Shown piece after piece: positions 8,167 to 16,239 of a DNA stretch of 18,408 nucleotides. Position 1 is the stretch's first letter. Every line of letters begins with the position of its first letter. The stretch spans positions 1-18,408 of the forward strand of contig JAHEHB010000029.1 of assembly GCA_024644775.1 (NCBI GenBank), given 5' to 3'. Below the pieces are notes generated by a model. The model made no database searches. It was not told the DNA's origin and saw nothing but the letters and a program-made list of their open reading frames with translations. The translations under genes and the position numbers were made by a program. Origin of the DNA: Deltaproteobacteria bacterium. Its GTDB lineage: Bacteria; Desulfobacterota; Desulfobacteria; Desulfobacterales; SURF-15.

Positions 8167-8745
8167 TTATGAGAGACGATCAAACTGCAACTTTAAGGAC
8201 TCAGCATTTTTGAATAGAATCGCTTTTATTCCTACGTTTTTTGCTCCGATCACATGCTTTTCCGTATCATCCACAAAAACTGCTTGTCCCGGCTCAAAAC
8301 CTTCAGTCTCAAGAATGTATGTAAAAAATTCGGGATTCGGTTTTGCTCGTCCAATCATGTTTGATGCATAAACAGCATCGAAAATGTCGTAATCCCCGAG
8401 GCCTAAGTGACATTGGTAATGCGGATCAAAGGTATTCGTGCCGCAAACAACCCTCGAATGATGCTTAATCGTTTTTATCAGATCCACTGTTTCCGGATTC
8501 AGACGCGGGTAAAAAAATTTGCCGAACAGCTCCTCTTCCACCTTTTTTCCGTATAACCCGAAGAAGCGATTCCAAAATTCATCCGTTGAGATTTCACCAA
8601 TCGTAAGCTTCTCCAGGTTTTCGCCCGCGAATGTGAGAAATTTTTCTTCACTGATACCGAGATAGCGGTGTACATCCGGGAATACATCGGTACTGAACGA
8701 AACAACGCCTCCCATGTCAAATATGTAAAGAATGTCGCGCATCAT
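8167..8745 (-). CDS. HAD-superfamily hydrolase, subfamily IA (YihX-like phosphatase)
   Basis: This predicted cytoplasmic phosphatase of 192 residues heads the leftward operon. Motif I is FDMGGVV with nucleophile Asp10. The second position of the usual DxD is Gly12, as is common in YihX-like members, whose E. coli type enzyme hydrolyses glucose-1-phosphate. Motif II is GTNT at 102-105, the conserved Lys is Lys135 in GRAKPNPEFF, and motif III/IV is FVDDTEKH with Asp159/Asp160. The helical cap lies at about 17-80. I use the ATG at 8745, behind GGGGAGGAAGGG; the next codon is also ATG. That ATG overlaps the TGA of the MalG-type permease relic (ATGA), so the gene was once coupled to a sugar importer. 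The longer open frame to 8823 runs antisense-free through that relic and is not credible as N-terminus. Confidence 0.85.
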   Translation of the reverse strand: MMRDILYIFDMGGVVSFSTDVFPDVHRYLGISEEKFLTFAGENLEKLTIGEISTDEFWNRFFGLYGKKVEEELFGKFFYPRLNPETVDLIKTIKHHSRVVCGTNTFDPHYQCHLGLGDYDIFDAVYASNMIGRAKPNPEFFTYILETEGFEPGQAVFVDDTEKHVIGAKNVGIKAILFKNAESLKLQFDRLS

Positions 8746-8975
8746 CCCTTCCTCCCCGCAAACACGGAAAAATAAAGTGGAATGGTTTTCATCTCTTCGC
8801 TCTGGGCAACCACCAACGGCCACAGCAGGTTATCCCACCGGCTTTTAAATGTGAGGATGGATAGGGTCGCTATCGCCGGTATACTGCAGCGCAGGAATAT
8901 CCTTACGAAATTCATCGGTTTGCCGGCGCCATCGATTCTTGTAGTATCGATTTTTTGCAGGAGAAACCCGGAGCA
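8742..8975 (-). pseudogene. relic of MalG/UgpE-type carbohydrate ABC permease (C-terminal part)
   Basis: Reading leftward, the last 77 sense codons before the TGA at 8744-8742 contain the most conserved part of a MalG-type sugar permease. The EAA loop appears as TTRIDGAGKPMNFVRIF. PAIATLSILTFKSRWDNLLW and PLVVAQSEEMKTIPLYFSVF follow, matching the family's layout of EAA loop, last membrane segments and the 'LWPL' region. An in-frame stop at 8978-8976 and degenerate sequence above it remove the N-terminal part. About 200 residues of a normal (about 275-residue) permease are absent. Weak resemblance (RPN, then GFLLQ) continues across the stop. Its TGA overlaps the HAD start codon, which is a typical operon junction. 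It shows that a carbohydrate ABC operon once stood here. Family assignment is by motif recognition, not by search. Confidence 0.8.
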
Positions 8976-9297
8976 TCAGCAATTGGGTCTATAAAGCGTT
9001 CTTTCTTTTATCCAAAAATACATACCATGACTGTTGAGGTCAAGAAAAACCAACAGATTCATACGGGAGGCGTAGGAAACACCCTGGCAAAAAAAATCAG
9101 GGGGAGCCCCAGGACAAAATGATTGACAAGATTACAAAAGCTTTGGTACTCATAAACAAAGCCGCAATTTGATAACGCTATGTGTGCTTATCAACCCAAC
9201 AAAACCAAAATCTAAGACATTTCCGCTACCTGCAGAGCGGTCGATTCGTCAACCTGTTGAAAATGAACAACAACAATATTAATTGTGGTGCCGGGTG
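8976..9297. other. divergent intergenic region without a convincing gene
   Basis: This stretch separates the leftward HAD operon (with its permease relic) from the rightward epimerase gene. It holds the decayed upstream edge of the permease relic (roughly 8976-9000), a leftward promoter candidate at 9015-9043, and a G/C hairpin beside an A8 run at 9090-9111. Two tiny overlapping frames, from ATG 9028 and from an ATG near 9120, have no ribosome-binding site. A TTGACA at 9123-9128 could serve the epimerase gene, but no good -10 lies at the right distance. I see no RNA gene. Confidence 0.5.
9015..9043 (-). promoter_or_regulatory. candidate sigma70 promoter for the HAD/binding-protein/ATPase/permease operon
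   Basis: On the minus strand TTGACC (9043-9038) and TATTTT (9020-9015) are separated by exactly 17 bp. Transcription would begin near 9008 and run through the permease relic into the HAD gene, giving a leader of roughly 260 nt. It is the best -35/-10 pair I see upstream of this operon. It is a visual match only. Confidence 0.4.
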
Positions 9298-10164
9298 ATG
9301 AACAAAATAGGTCTGTTTTATTCTTACTGGATTAAAGACTGGGAAGCCACTTACTCATCATTTATCAACATGGTGGCGGATCTGGGATTCGATATTTTTG
9401 AGGTCAATTCCGCCCGGATATTGACCGCCGGAAAACAGGAAAAGGACAAGCTGAAGCATGCGGCTGAAGAAAACGACATCATATTGACGTACTGCACCGC
9501 CTTATCAAAGGAATATGACATTTCCTCTGAAAGCGCCGAAGTCAGAGCCAATGGGGTTCGGTTTTTAAAGAAAAATCTGAAACTCATATCTGAATTGGGT
9601 GGTTCTTCATTATCGGGGGTCATTTATGGCGCCTGGAATCGACCGCTCGACGGTCCGGTAACAAAAAAACCGGCTTACTTGAATCGAAGCATCGAAAGCA
9701 TGCGGGAAGTCATCAAATTAGCCGAAGACCTGAGTGTCACCTGCAATGTGGAAGTCCTGAATCGATATGAGCAGTTCATGCTGAACACGTGTGAAGAGGC
9801 GGTTGAATATGTCCGCGCGGTAGACAGTCCGAGCATGAAAATTCACCTGGATACCTACCACATGAATATTGAAGAGGACCGTTTTGATAAGGCGATTGTC
9901 ACTGCGGGGGAACACCTGGGTCATTTTCATGTCGGTGAAAATAACCGCAGATTGCCCGGTAAAGGTCACATTCCCTGGGATGAAGTTTTTCAGGCCTTGA
10001 AAAAAATCAACTATACAGGCAATATCGTCATCGAACCGTTTATTCAACACGAGGGAGCTGTGGCACAAAGCGTCAAGCTCTGGCGAGACATCAAAAAAGA
10101 CGATGATTTATACCTTGAGGCACGGAAATGCCGGGATTTCCTCGAGGCGCACCTTAGTAAATAA
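9298..10164 (+). CDS. D-psicose/D-tagatose 3-epimerase-family sugar isomerase
   Basis: This 288-residue TIM-barrel enzyme should epimerise a ketohexose (or related ketose) at C3 using a divalent metal. Counted from the ATG at 9298, the four metal ligands fall at Glu152 (CNVEVLNRYE), Asp185 (HLDTYHMN), His211 (GHFHVGE) and Glu246 (VIEPF). The substrate-contact residues Glu158, His188 and Arg217 are also present. From memory these are the positions used in the Agrobacterium tumefaciens enzyme, which supports this start over the in-frame TTG at 9283 or GTG at 9295. No signal peptide is visible, so it acts in the cytoplasm. The ribosome-binding site is poor (GGTGCCGGG just upstream). It is transcribed divergently from the HAD operon, and an aminotransferase gene follows by 129 bp. 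The exact sugar cannot be fixed from sequence. Confidence 0.9.
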   Translation: MNKIGLFYSYWIKDWEATYSSFINMVADLGFDIFEVNSARILTAGKQEKDKLKHAAEENDIILTYCTALSKEYDISSESAEVRANGVRFLKKNLKLISELGGSSLSGVIYGAWNRPLDGPVTKKPAYLNRSIESMREVIKLAEDLSVTCNVEVLNRYEQFMLNTCEEAVEYVRAVDSPSMKIHLDTYHMNIEEDRFDKAIVTAGEHLGHFHVGENNRRLPGKGHIPWDEVFQALKKINYTGNIVIEPFIQHEGAVAQSVKLWRDIKKDDDLYLEARKCRDFLEAHLSK

Positions 10165-10179
10165 TTGAAATAATCAAAT

Positions 10180-10202
10180 CCCCGCTCCCCCCTCCCCTAC
10201 CC
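10180..10202 (-). other. G-quadruplex motif (minus strand) in the epimerase-aminotransferase gap
   Basis: The minus strand reads GGG-TA-GGGG-A-GGGGGG-AGC-GGGG, four G-runs with loops of 2, 1 and 3 nt, which fits the canonical intramolecular quadruplex pattern. The plus strand is a C-rich tract. It starts 15 bp after the epimerase stop. GCGGGG at 10207-10212 can also pair with CCCCGC at 10180-10185, leaving a 21-nt loop. No U-run follows, so this is not a standard terminator. Confidence 0.6.
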
Positions 10203-10293
10203 TTTCGCGGGGACAACGGAACTTATCAAAAATAGGCTGACACCAGTCAGTTATCGGGTGCAGGCCGGTGCGCTTGCAGCAAAGGAGGAGCCC

Positions 10294-11529
10294 GTGAATT
10301 TTACTCAATCGCAAAAGCTGTTTCGGGAAGCCCTGGAGTTATTGCCGGGCGGGGTCAAAGGTATTCGGCATCCTGATTTTTACGTACCGGGAGCCTACCC
10401 GGTATTTTTAAACGGCGGCAAAGGCGGCCGGATTACGGATGTTGATGGAAATGAGTACGTGGACTGGCTTTGTTCCTATGGGCCCAATATTCTGGGGCAC
10501 GGGCACCCGGGAATCCGTGAAGTTGCGCTGCGCGAGGCCGAAAAGGGATTCTGTCTGACGCTGTGCCAGCCGGTACAGAACCGGCTGGCAAAAAAATTGA
10601 TCGAGATCATTCCATGCGCTGAACGCGCGATTTTCGTCACAACCGGTTCCGAAAGCACCACCTCGGCGGTTCGTATTGCACGTATCCACACCGGCCGGGA
10701 ACTTGTTCTGCGCTGCGGCTACCAGGGGTTCCACGATTGGTGCGTCCCTTACACGGCCGGTGTTCCCAAACATGCCCACGATTCCGTGATCACTTTTGAA
10801 TTTGGCGATCTCGAACAGCTTGAGAAGCTGATCCGCCAACGGGGTGAAGAAACCGCCTGCGTCATCATGACACCCGTCGGTCACGACGCCCGGCGCCCCA
10901 TGATTACCCCTTCACGGGAATATCTGGAATCGGTTCGAAAACTGACGGAGAAATACGGCATTGTACTCATATTTGATGAAATCCGCACCGGATTCCGCCT
11001 GGCCTTAGGCGGTGCGCAGGAATATTTCGGCGTCGTACCGGATATGGCGACATTTTCCAAAGCCATATCAAACGGATTTCCGCTGGCGGCCATCGTCATG
11101 AAAAAGGAGCTGGATGAAAGCGCCCGGAAGGCCTATATATCTGCAACCTACTTTCCAAACTCGACGCCCATGGAGGCAGCCCTTGTGACCATCGATGAAA
11201 TCGAGCGAAACAACCTCATTGACCATATATGGAAAATCGGGAACGATATGCAGGAGGGGATGAAAAAAGTGGCCGGGAAACACGACATTCCCATAACGGT
11301 GAGCGGTATCGGGCCGATCTTTTACATGCACTTTGACGAGGATTATATAAATCATACCGTACAGTTGGGAGACACTACCCGGATTTTCTATACGGAGATG
11401 ATTCAACGGGGTATTTTTATGAATCCTATTCATAACTGGTTCGTATGTGGTGCGCACTCGCAGGAGGACGTCGCCCAGACACTACAGGCTATGGATGACG
11501 CATTGAAAATCGTAAAAGCCGGACGTTGA
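10294..11529 (+). CDS. class III PLP-dependent aminotransferase, glutamate-1-semialdehyde-aminomutase-like
   Basis: This cytoplasmic PLP enzyme of 411 residues transfers or moves an amino group. The start is GTG at 10294, because AAAGGAGGAG at 10281-10290 is ideally placed; the upstream GTG at 10258 has nothing comparable. Landmarks are LLPGGVKG near the N-terminus, ITDVDGNEYVDW (47-58), GHGHP (68-72), the phosphate-binding TTGSESTTSAVR (116-127), GYQGFHDW (142-149), the PLP-nitrogen Asp228 in IFDEIRTGFR, and the Schiff-base Lys256 in FSKAISNG. HemL itself usually has GKxIGGG at the lysine, so this is a relative, not the haem-pathway enzyme. It lies between a ketose epimerase and a peptide-type importer. 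A role in catabolism of an amino compound is plausible, but its substrate is unknown. Confidence 0.87.
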   Translation: MNFTQSQKLFREALELLPGGVKGIRHPDFYVPGAYPVFLNGGKGGRITDVDGNEYVDWLCSYGPNILGHGHPGIREVALREAEKGFCLTLCQPVQNRLAKKLIEIIPCAERAIFVTTGSESTTSAVRIARIHTGRELVLRCGYQGFHDWCVPYTAGVPKHAHDSVITFEFGDLEQLEKLIRQRGEETACVIMTPVGHDARRPMITPSREYLESVRKLTEKYGIVLIFDEIRTGFRLALGGAQEYFGVVPDMATFSKAISNGFPLAAIVMKKELDESARKAYISATYFPNSTPMEAALVTIDEIERNNLIDHIWKIGNDMQEGMKKVAGKHDIPITVSGIGPIFYMHFDEDYINHTVQLGDTTRIFYTEMIQRGIFMNPIHNWFVCGAHSQEDVAQTLQAMDDALKIVKAGR

Positions 11530-11656
11530 AGATTTTCAATCTAAAAGGCCCTACCCGAAAACCCACAATCCAGACGACAGGCCAATTTAAACGGTAAATG
11601 GCATAAGACACAGGTAGGCAAAACCGTTAATCCCATTAATCAGAAAGGAGACACTC

Positions 11657-13282
11657 ATGGCTGAAAATTTCATTTACAGAGTTATCAAGAACCGTATGGT
11701 GATTTTCATGGCGATGTTTGCCATCTCCATCGCCGCAAACGGTCTTTTTTGCGAACGGGCGGATGCCGGCGATAAAGACACGATTGTCATCGCTAGAGCC
11801 ATGGATTTCAACTCATTGGATCCGAACCGCGCCTGGTGCGACACCTGTAAGATCTATGTCGGGGCGACTTACGAAACCCTGGTTGGTCTGGCGGCGGACA
11901 ATAAAACCATTGTTCCCAAAGTCGCCAAAAGCTGGGATATAAGTAAAGACGGCAAGACATTCACCTTCCATCTCAATGAAAAAGCAATCTTCAGCGACGG
12001 CAGTGCGGTGGAGGCAAAAGACGTCAAGTGGTCTCTGGAGCGGCTGAAAAATCTCAAGGAAGGGCCCTCCATGTTCGTCGAAGGTATTCAGAAAATTGAA
12101 ACACCGGATTCCCATACCGCTGTTATCACCATCGGCAAATGGGGGGCGGAATTTCTTGGTCAGTTAGCAGTGCCCTATGTGGCGATCATCAACAGCGATG
12201 TGGCGATTACCAACGGTGCAGTGGCCGGGCCTGATGCGGCTTCAAAAGATACAGCGGAAGGCTGGTTTTTGAAAAACTCCGCCGGCAGCGCCCCGTTTGT
12301 CTTGGGTACCTATCGGCCCGATGAGGAACTGCGGTTGAAACGCAACGAGAAGTACTGGGGTGCCAAATCCGCAGTCAGCCAAGTGGTTATCAGAGAGGTG
12401 AAGGATGCCGTCAGCCAAGCCCAGATGATTGAGAGCGGCATGGCCGACATTGCCACCCAGATCGATGTGGATACGGCCAAATCCATCAAAAGCGACGATG
12501 TGGAGGTCAAATCCCTGCCCTCCTTCAATTTCGTCTATGTCGGCCTGGTCCCCGGCGCAAAGAACAACAAGGTGCCGTTGACCCTGAAAGTGCGTGAAGC
12601 GATTAGCTACGCGCTGGACTTAGAGGGCATCATTGATGTCACGGTGGGAGGCAAAGGGAGGCATCAGGCAGCGGCTATTCCAAACGGTTTCCCCGGCACC
12701 GAGAACCTGCCCCTACCGAAACGGGACCTGGAGAAAGCCAAAAAACTTCTGGCTGAAGAAGGTCTGTCCGGCGGTTTCGAGATCGAGGCAGTCTACCCGA
12801 ATATGAACCAGTACGGAGTCGACTTCGGGACCATGATGCAGAAAGTACAACAGGATCTGAAAAAGGTAGGGATTCAGATCAAGCTGCAACCGGTCACATT
12901 TCCCGTCTGGCTGGACCGCATAAAGGAAGGGACTATCCCCATGACCGGTTTGTGGTATGCCCCGGACTATTTCGGCTCCGCCCAGTACGTCACTTACTTT
13001 ACCATGACGCCGGGGGTTCGCTGGTACGGCCGGGCAGGCGGCGGTAAAGAAATACCCGAATTGCTGAACAAACGGGAAGTCGAGCTGTTGGCAAAGGCCG
13101 AACAGGCAAATCCGACAGAGGCTGAAAAACTGTATCACGAAATCGGTCTTGAAATGATCAAAGATCGGATTATTATCCCGACGGTCAATCCGGATTTACT
13201 GTTTGTCTATCGCAAAAATATCACCGGCGTTCGTTACGACATCAGCAGCGAACTCCCTTTGAGTGAATTCGGTAAAAAGTAG
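11657..13282 (+). CDS. ABC transporter substrate-binding protein, family 5 (dipeptide/oligopeptide type)
   Basis: This secreted binding protein of 541 residues has the typical length of DppA/OppA/NikA relatives. AAAGGAG at 11643-11649 supports the ATG at 11657. Residues 1-37 form the signal peptide, with a long basic n-region, a core at about 14-31 and cleavage at ADA/G. A Cys at 32 does not form a lipobox. Family landmarks follow: FNSLDPNRA with the TYETLVGL block, VAKSWDISKDGKTFTFHL, FSDGSAVEAKDVKWSLERL, GSAPFVLGTYRPDEELRLKR, then the VREAISYALD helix. Two cysteines in AWCDTCKIY near the N-terminus are unusual and could form a disulfide. It heads a five-gene importer operon. Relatives bind peptides, nickel complexes, opines or oligosaccharides, so 'dipeptide' names the family, not a proven ligand. 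Confidence 0.92.
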   Translation: MAENFIYRVIKNRMVIFMAMFAISIAANGLFCERADAGDKDTIVIARAMDFNSLDPNRAWCDTCKIYVGATYETLVGLAADNKTIVPKVAKSWDISKDGKTFTFHLNEKAIFSDGSAVEAKDVKWSLERLKNLKEGPSMFVEGIQKIETPDSHTAVITIGKWGAEFLGQLAVPYVAIINSDVAITNGAVAGPDAASKDTAEGWFLKNSAGSAPFVLGTYRPDEELRLKRNEKYWGAKSAVSQVVIREVKDAVSQAQMIESGMADIATQIDVDTAKSIKSDDVEVKSLPSFNFVYVGLVPGAKNNKVPLTLKVREAISYALDLEGIIDVTVGGKGRHQAAAIPNGFPGTENLPLPKRDLEKAKKLLAEEGLSGGFEIEAVYPNMNQYGVDFGTMMQKVQQDLKKVGIQIKLQPVTFPVWLDRIKEGTIPMTGLWYAPDYFGSAQYVTYFTMTPGVRWYGRAGGGKEIPELLNKREVELLAKAEQANPTEAEKLYHEIGLEMIKDRIIIPTVNPDLLFVYRKNITGVRYDISSELPLSEFGKK

Positions 13283-13297
13283 TTGTATACCGCGCCA

Positions 13298-13343
13298 GGC
13301 GTTACCCGTTACCCGGCGTTGCTTGATCAATAACGCCAGGAGG
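13298..13343 (+). promoter_or_regulatory. competing hairpins ending at the ribosome-binding site of the first Dpp-type permease gene
   Basis: GGCGTTA at 13298-13304 and GGCGTT at 13315-13320 can each pair with the same 3' arm, TAACGCC at 13331-13337. The two structures are therefore mutually exclusive. The 3' arm abuts the Shine-Dalgarno AGGAGG (13338-13343) for the ATG at 13351. A tandem GTTACCC repeat lies between the two 5' arms. The position between binding-protein and permease genes suggests control of their relative expression. Structure is predicted by eye. Confidence 0.45.
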
Positions 13344-13350
13344 ACTTTGG

Positions 13351-14364
13351 ATGCTGCGTTATATTGTCCGTCGCGTGTTGGCCATACCGCTTCTGATCCT
13401 GAGTGTGGCCACCCTGGCGTTTATTCTCGGACACAGCATAAAGGGGGATCCGCTGGCGTCCCTGCTTTCAGAGCGGCAGATGGGTAACGCCGAGGTCGTG
13501 GCCGCGGTCAAAGCTCGGTGGGGTTTGGATAAGAGCCTGCCCGAACAATATTTTTTTTATATCAAAAACCTGCTGCAGGGCGATTTCGGAACGTCCTTTC
13601 GCACGAAACGTCCGGTCTTCGAGGATATCATCGAACGGTTGCCGGCGACCCTTGAACTCGTTGTCGGCGCCATGATCATCGGTAGTTTCTTCGGCATCAT
13701 ACTCGGTATGCTGGCGGCCTACTATCGCAACCGCCGGATTGACGACTTATCAAGGCTTTACGCGCTCATCGGGTCATCTACGCCGGTGTTCTGGTCCGGA
13801 CTCATCACGCTTTTTATATTTTCCGTTAAGCTGCGTATTTTACCGGGCCCGGGCCGCCTCGATGCCGGCACCGAAGCACCCCCATTCGTAACCGGCATGT
13901 TCACGTTGGATGCCTTGATCGGCGGAAACTTTGACAAATTGATGGAAGCCGCCTACCATTTGATCCTTCCGGCCTGCATTCTGGGATGGGCGGTGATGGG
14001 CATCATATCCCGAATCGTACGGGCGAGTATGCTGGACGTACTCAACCAGGAGTATATACTGACCGCCCGTGCCAAAGGTGCTCGGGAGCCGCGCGTTGTC
14101 ATCAATCATGCCCTAAGAAACGTGATGATTCCGACGTTGACAATTATTGGATTCAGCTTTGCTTATCTGATCACCGGCGCGGTACTCACCGAAACGATTT
14201 TTGCATGGCCCGGCATCGGCGCGTACGCCGTGGCGTCGGCTCGCTCTCTTGACTACCCGGCGATCATCGGTGTGACTATCGTCGGTTCGGCGGCTTTTCT
14301 GATTACCAACCTTGTTACGGACATCTCATACGCCATTGCGAATCCAAAAATAAGATTAGGATGA
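13351..14364 (+). CDS. dipeptide/oligopeptide-type ABC permease, DppB family
   Basis: This inner-membrane channel subunit has 337 residues, normal for DppB/OppB. It opens with MLRYIVRRVLAIPLL, the family's first membrane segment. A periplasmic stretch carries the GLDKSLPEQYFFYIKNLLQG and GDFGTSF motifs. Four to five further membrane segments and the cytoplasmic EAA loop EYILTARAKGAREPRVVINH at 234-253 follow. The C-terminal TETIFAWPGIGAYAV motif is typical of the family. The Shine-Dalgarno AGGAGG at 13338-13343 is strong. The DppC-type partner starts 10 bp after the stop, and the two should form a heterodimeric channel. Confidence 0.95.
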   Translation: MLRYIVRRVLAIPLLILSVATLAFILGHSIKGDPLASLLSERQMGNAEVVAAVKARWGLDKSLPEQYFFYIKNLLQGDFGTSFRTKRPVFEDIIERLPATLELVVGAMIIGSFFGIILGMLAAYYRNRRIDDLSRLYALIGSSTPVFWSGLITLFIFSVKLRILPGPGRLDAGTEAPPFVTGMFTLDALIGGNFDKLMEAAYHLILPACILGWAVMGIISRIVRASMLDVLNQEYILTARAKGAREPRVVINHALRNVMIPTLTIIGFSFAYLITGAVLTETIFAWPGIGAYAVASARSLDYPAIIGVTIVGSAAFLITNLVTDISYAIANPKIRLG

Positions 14365-14374
14365 GTGGACCATC

Positions 14375-15220
14375 ATGAAATTAATTCGGCCGGCATCCCT
14401 GATAAAACGATATTCCCGCTGGCTGCCCCTGCCGGTGGTATTCGGGTTGACCATCGTGATATTCTGGGTGATGGTGGCACTAACCATCGATTTCTGGTCG
14501 CCCTATGATCCTCTGGATATGGTTGCCCGAAGGCTTCAGCCTCCCAGTGTCAATCACCTGCTCGGAACCGACGCCCTGGGACGGGATGTCATGACACGAA
14601 CGTTCCACGGCTCTAAGCACTCCATACCCATCGCTGTGATTGTCGTGGCCGCGGCGGTTTTCATCGGTTCGTTCCTGGGGTCCATCGCCGGGTACTTCGG
14701 CAAGTTTCTGGATACGGCGATCATGCGCCTGGTCGATGTCACGTTGTCGTTTCCTCCCATTCTGCTGGCCATGGCGGTTGCGGCATCGCTGGGGCCCGGC
14801 ATTGAAAACGCTGCCATCGCGATGGTCGTCGTCTGGTGGCCGGTCTATGCGCGGCTGATGCGGGCGCAGGTGCTGGAAGTCAAAGAGCGGGACCATGTCG
14901 AAGCAGCCGTTGCCAGCGGTGTCACCCGACCTCGATTGTTAATGATACACATTCTCCCATTGTGTTGGACACCAATTCTCATCAATGCCACGATGGATTT
15001 CGGCCAGGTTGTCCTTCTGGCGGCATCCTTGAGTTTTATCGGCCTGGGGGCCACACCACCGACACCCGAATGGGGGGCCATGATTTCCGACGGTGCCGTC
15101 CATTTTTACCAATGGTGGATTGCTTTGGGACCCGGTCTGGCGATTCTCTTGGTTGTGCTGGGGTTTAACTTTCTGGGCGATGGGCTGCGGGACATTCTTG
15201 ATCCCAGATTAGCCGAATAG
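14375..15220 (+). CDS. dipeptide/oligopeptide-type ABC permease, DppC family
   Basis: This is the second channel subunit, 281 residues, of the same importer. The N-terminal membrane segment is at about 18-40, followed by WSPYDP and the highly characteristic HLLGTDALGRDV at 61-72. The EAA loop is DHVEAAVASGVTRPRLLMIH at 173-192. The C-terminal SFIGLGATPPTPEWGAM block is diagnostic of DppC/OppC. The gene begins 10 bp after the DppB-type stop with only a weak GAGTGGA ribosome-binding site, so coupling to upstream translation is likely. The first ATPase gene follows after 23 bp. Confidence 0.95.
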   Translation: MKLIRPASLIKRYSRWLPLPVVFGLTIVIFWVMVALTIDFWSPYDPLDMVARRLQPPSVNHLLGTDALGRDVMTRTFHGSKHSIPIAVIVVAAAVFIGSFLGSIAGYFGKFLDTAIMRLVDVTLSFPPILLAMAVAASLGPGIENAAIAMVVVWWPVYARLMRAQVLEVKERDHVEAAVASGVTRPRLLMIHILPLCWTPILINATMDFGQVVLLAASLSFIGLGATPPTPEWGAMISDGAVHFYQWWIALGPGLAILLVVLGFNFLGDGLRDILDPRLAE

Positions 15221-15243
15221 CGGTTGAAAAATAAATCATTGAA

Positions 15244-16239
15244 ATGAACAAAACGATGCCACTTTTAGAGGTAAACGATTTAAGCGTCGCATTTAAATCC
15301 CCCCAGGGTGAACTCGAAGCTGTAAGGGGGATAAACGTGATGGTTGAGAAGGGGCAGGTTTCCAGTATTGTCGGAGAATCCGGCTCGGGTAAGAGTGTTG
15401 CCATGCTGGCGGTGATGGGACTGCTGCCCCCCAACGCGATCGTCTCCGGCTCGGTTCGGTTTCATGGTAAAGAGCTGTTCGGCCGTCCTTCGCGGGAACT
15501 CGCCAAAATAAGAGGTGCGCGGATCGCAATGATCTTCCAGGATCCGCTCACCGCTTTGAATCCTGTGATTAAAGTCGGCAACCAAATCGCCGAAGCCATC
15601 CAGCTGCACAATCAGGATATATCCAGAAAAAAAGCCATTGACCGCGCTGTGGAGCTACTTGACCGGGTGGCCATCCCCCAGCCCGACCAGCGGGTAAAAC
15701 AATACCCACATGAGTTTTCCGGTGGTATGCGCCAGCGCGTCATGATCGCCATGGCCATTGCCAATGATCCCGAGCTGCTCGTTGCCGACGAACCGACCAC
15801 AGCCCTTGACGTGACCGTACAGGCCCAGATTCTGCAGGTGCTGCAAAACCTGCGCGAGTCAACCGGGATCGGGTTGATCCTGATTACACACGATCTCGGT
15901 ATGATCGCCGGGAACGCCGATTCGGTAACCGTCATGTATGCCGGCCGGGCGGTCGAGGTTGGCGTCGTGGATGATATATTTTATCATTCCAGGCATCCCT
16001 ATACCAGGGGGTTGCTGGCCTCGCTGCCGAAGCTGGACCAGGGGGAAGCGATGCTGTTCTCCATCGAAGGTGCACCGCCGTCCCTTGTTGCACGGCCATC
16101 AGGATGTGCGTTTCATCCCCGCTGCACCTATGCCGTGGCGCGCTGTATCGCTGAAGATCCCCGATTGCGTCCCGTCGACACCGTCCTTTCTGCCTGTCAT
16201 CTGGCTGAAACTTTGAATAATACCGGGAATCGGCTATGA
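15244..16239 (+). CDS. dipeptide/oligopeptide-type ABC ATPase, DppD family
   Basis: This is one of two distinct ATPases that drive the importer, 331 residues. Motifs are Walker A GESGSGKS at 44-51, Q-loop Gln99, signature FSGGMRQR at 158-165, Walker B ADEP with Asp182/Glu183, and switch His216. The oligo/dipeptide C-terminal extension begins at HPYTRGLL. It contains four cysteines (288, 294, 301 and 318) in [10 protein letters not shown] and the following ARC and ACH, the pattern that binds an iron-sulfur cluster in characterised OppD/DppD proteins. The ribosome-binding site is weak. An in-frame ATG at 15256 is a possible alternative start. The last 4 bp overlap the next gene (ATGA). Confidence 0.95.
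   Translation: MNKTMPLLEVNDLSVAFKSPQGELEAVRGINVMVEKGQVSSIVGESGSGKSVAMLAVMGLLPPNAIVSGSVRFHGKELFGRPSRELAKIRGARIAMIFQDPLTALNPVIKVGNQIAEAIQLHNQDISRKKAIDRAVELLDRVAIPQPDQRVKQYPHEFSGGMRQRVMIAMAIANDPELLVADEPTTALDVTVQAQILQVLQNLRESTGIGLILITHDLGMIAGNADSVTVMYAGRAVEVGVVDDIFYHSRHPYTRGLLASLPKLDQGEAMLFSIEGAPPSLVARPSGCAFHPRCTYAVARCIAEDPRLRPVDTVLSACHLAETLNNTGNRL

Noticed and set aside
8782..8994. 70-codon plus-strand frame whose RVAIAGILQRRN start recalls a Nudix hydrolase
   Set aside because: It lies opposite the MalG-type relic, lacks a ribosome-binding site and has no Nudix box; the minus-strand homology explains the sequence.
9090..9111. Minus-strand GGGG-CTC-CCCC followed three bases later by T8, terminator-like
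   Set aside because: The stem is only 4 bp with a 3-nt loop and no gene ends nearby on that strand; too weak to call.
9028..9180. Two tiny plus-strand frames overlapping by ATGA
   Set aside because: 31 and 17 codons, no Shine-Dalgarno and no recognisable sequence; likely chance.
10237..10250. CTGAC-ACCA-GTCAG hairpin upstream of the aminotransferase gene
   Set aside because: A 5-bp stem is common by chance and nothing places it functionally.
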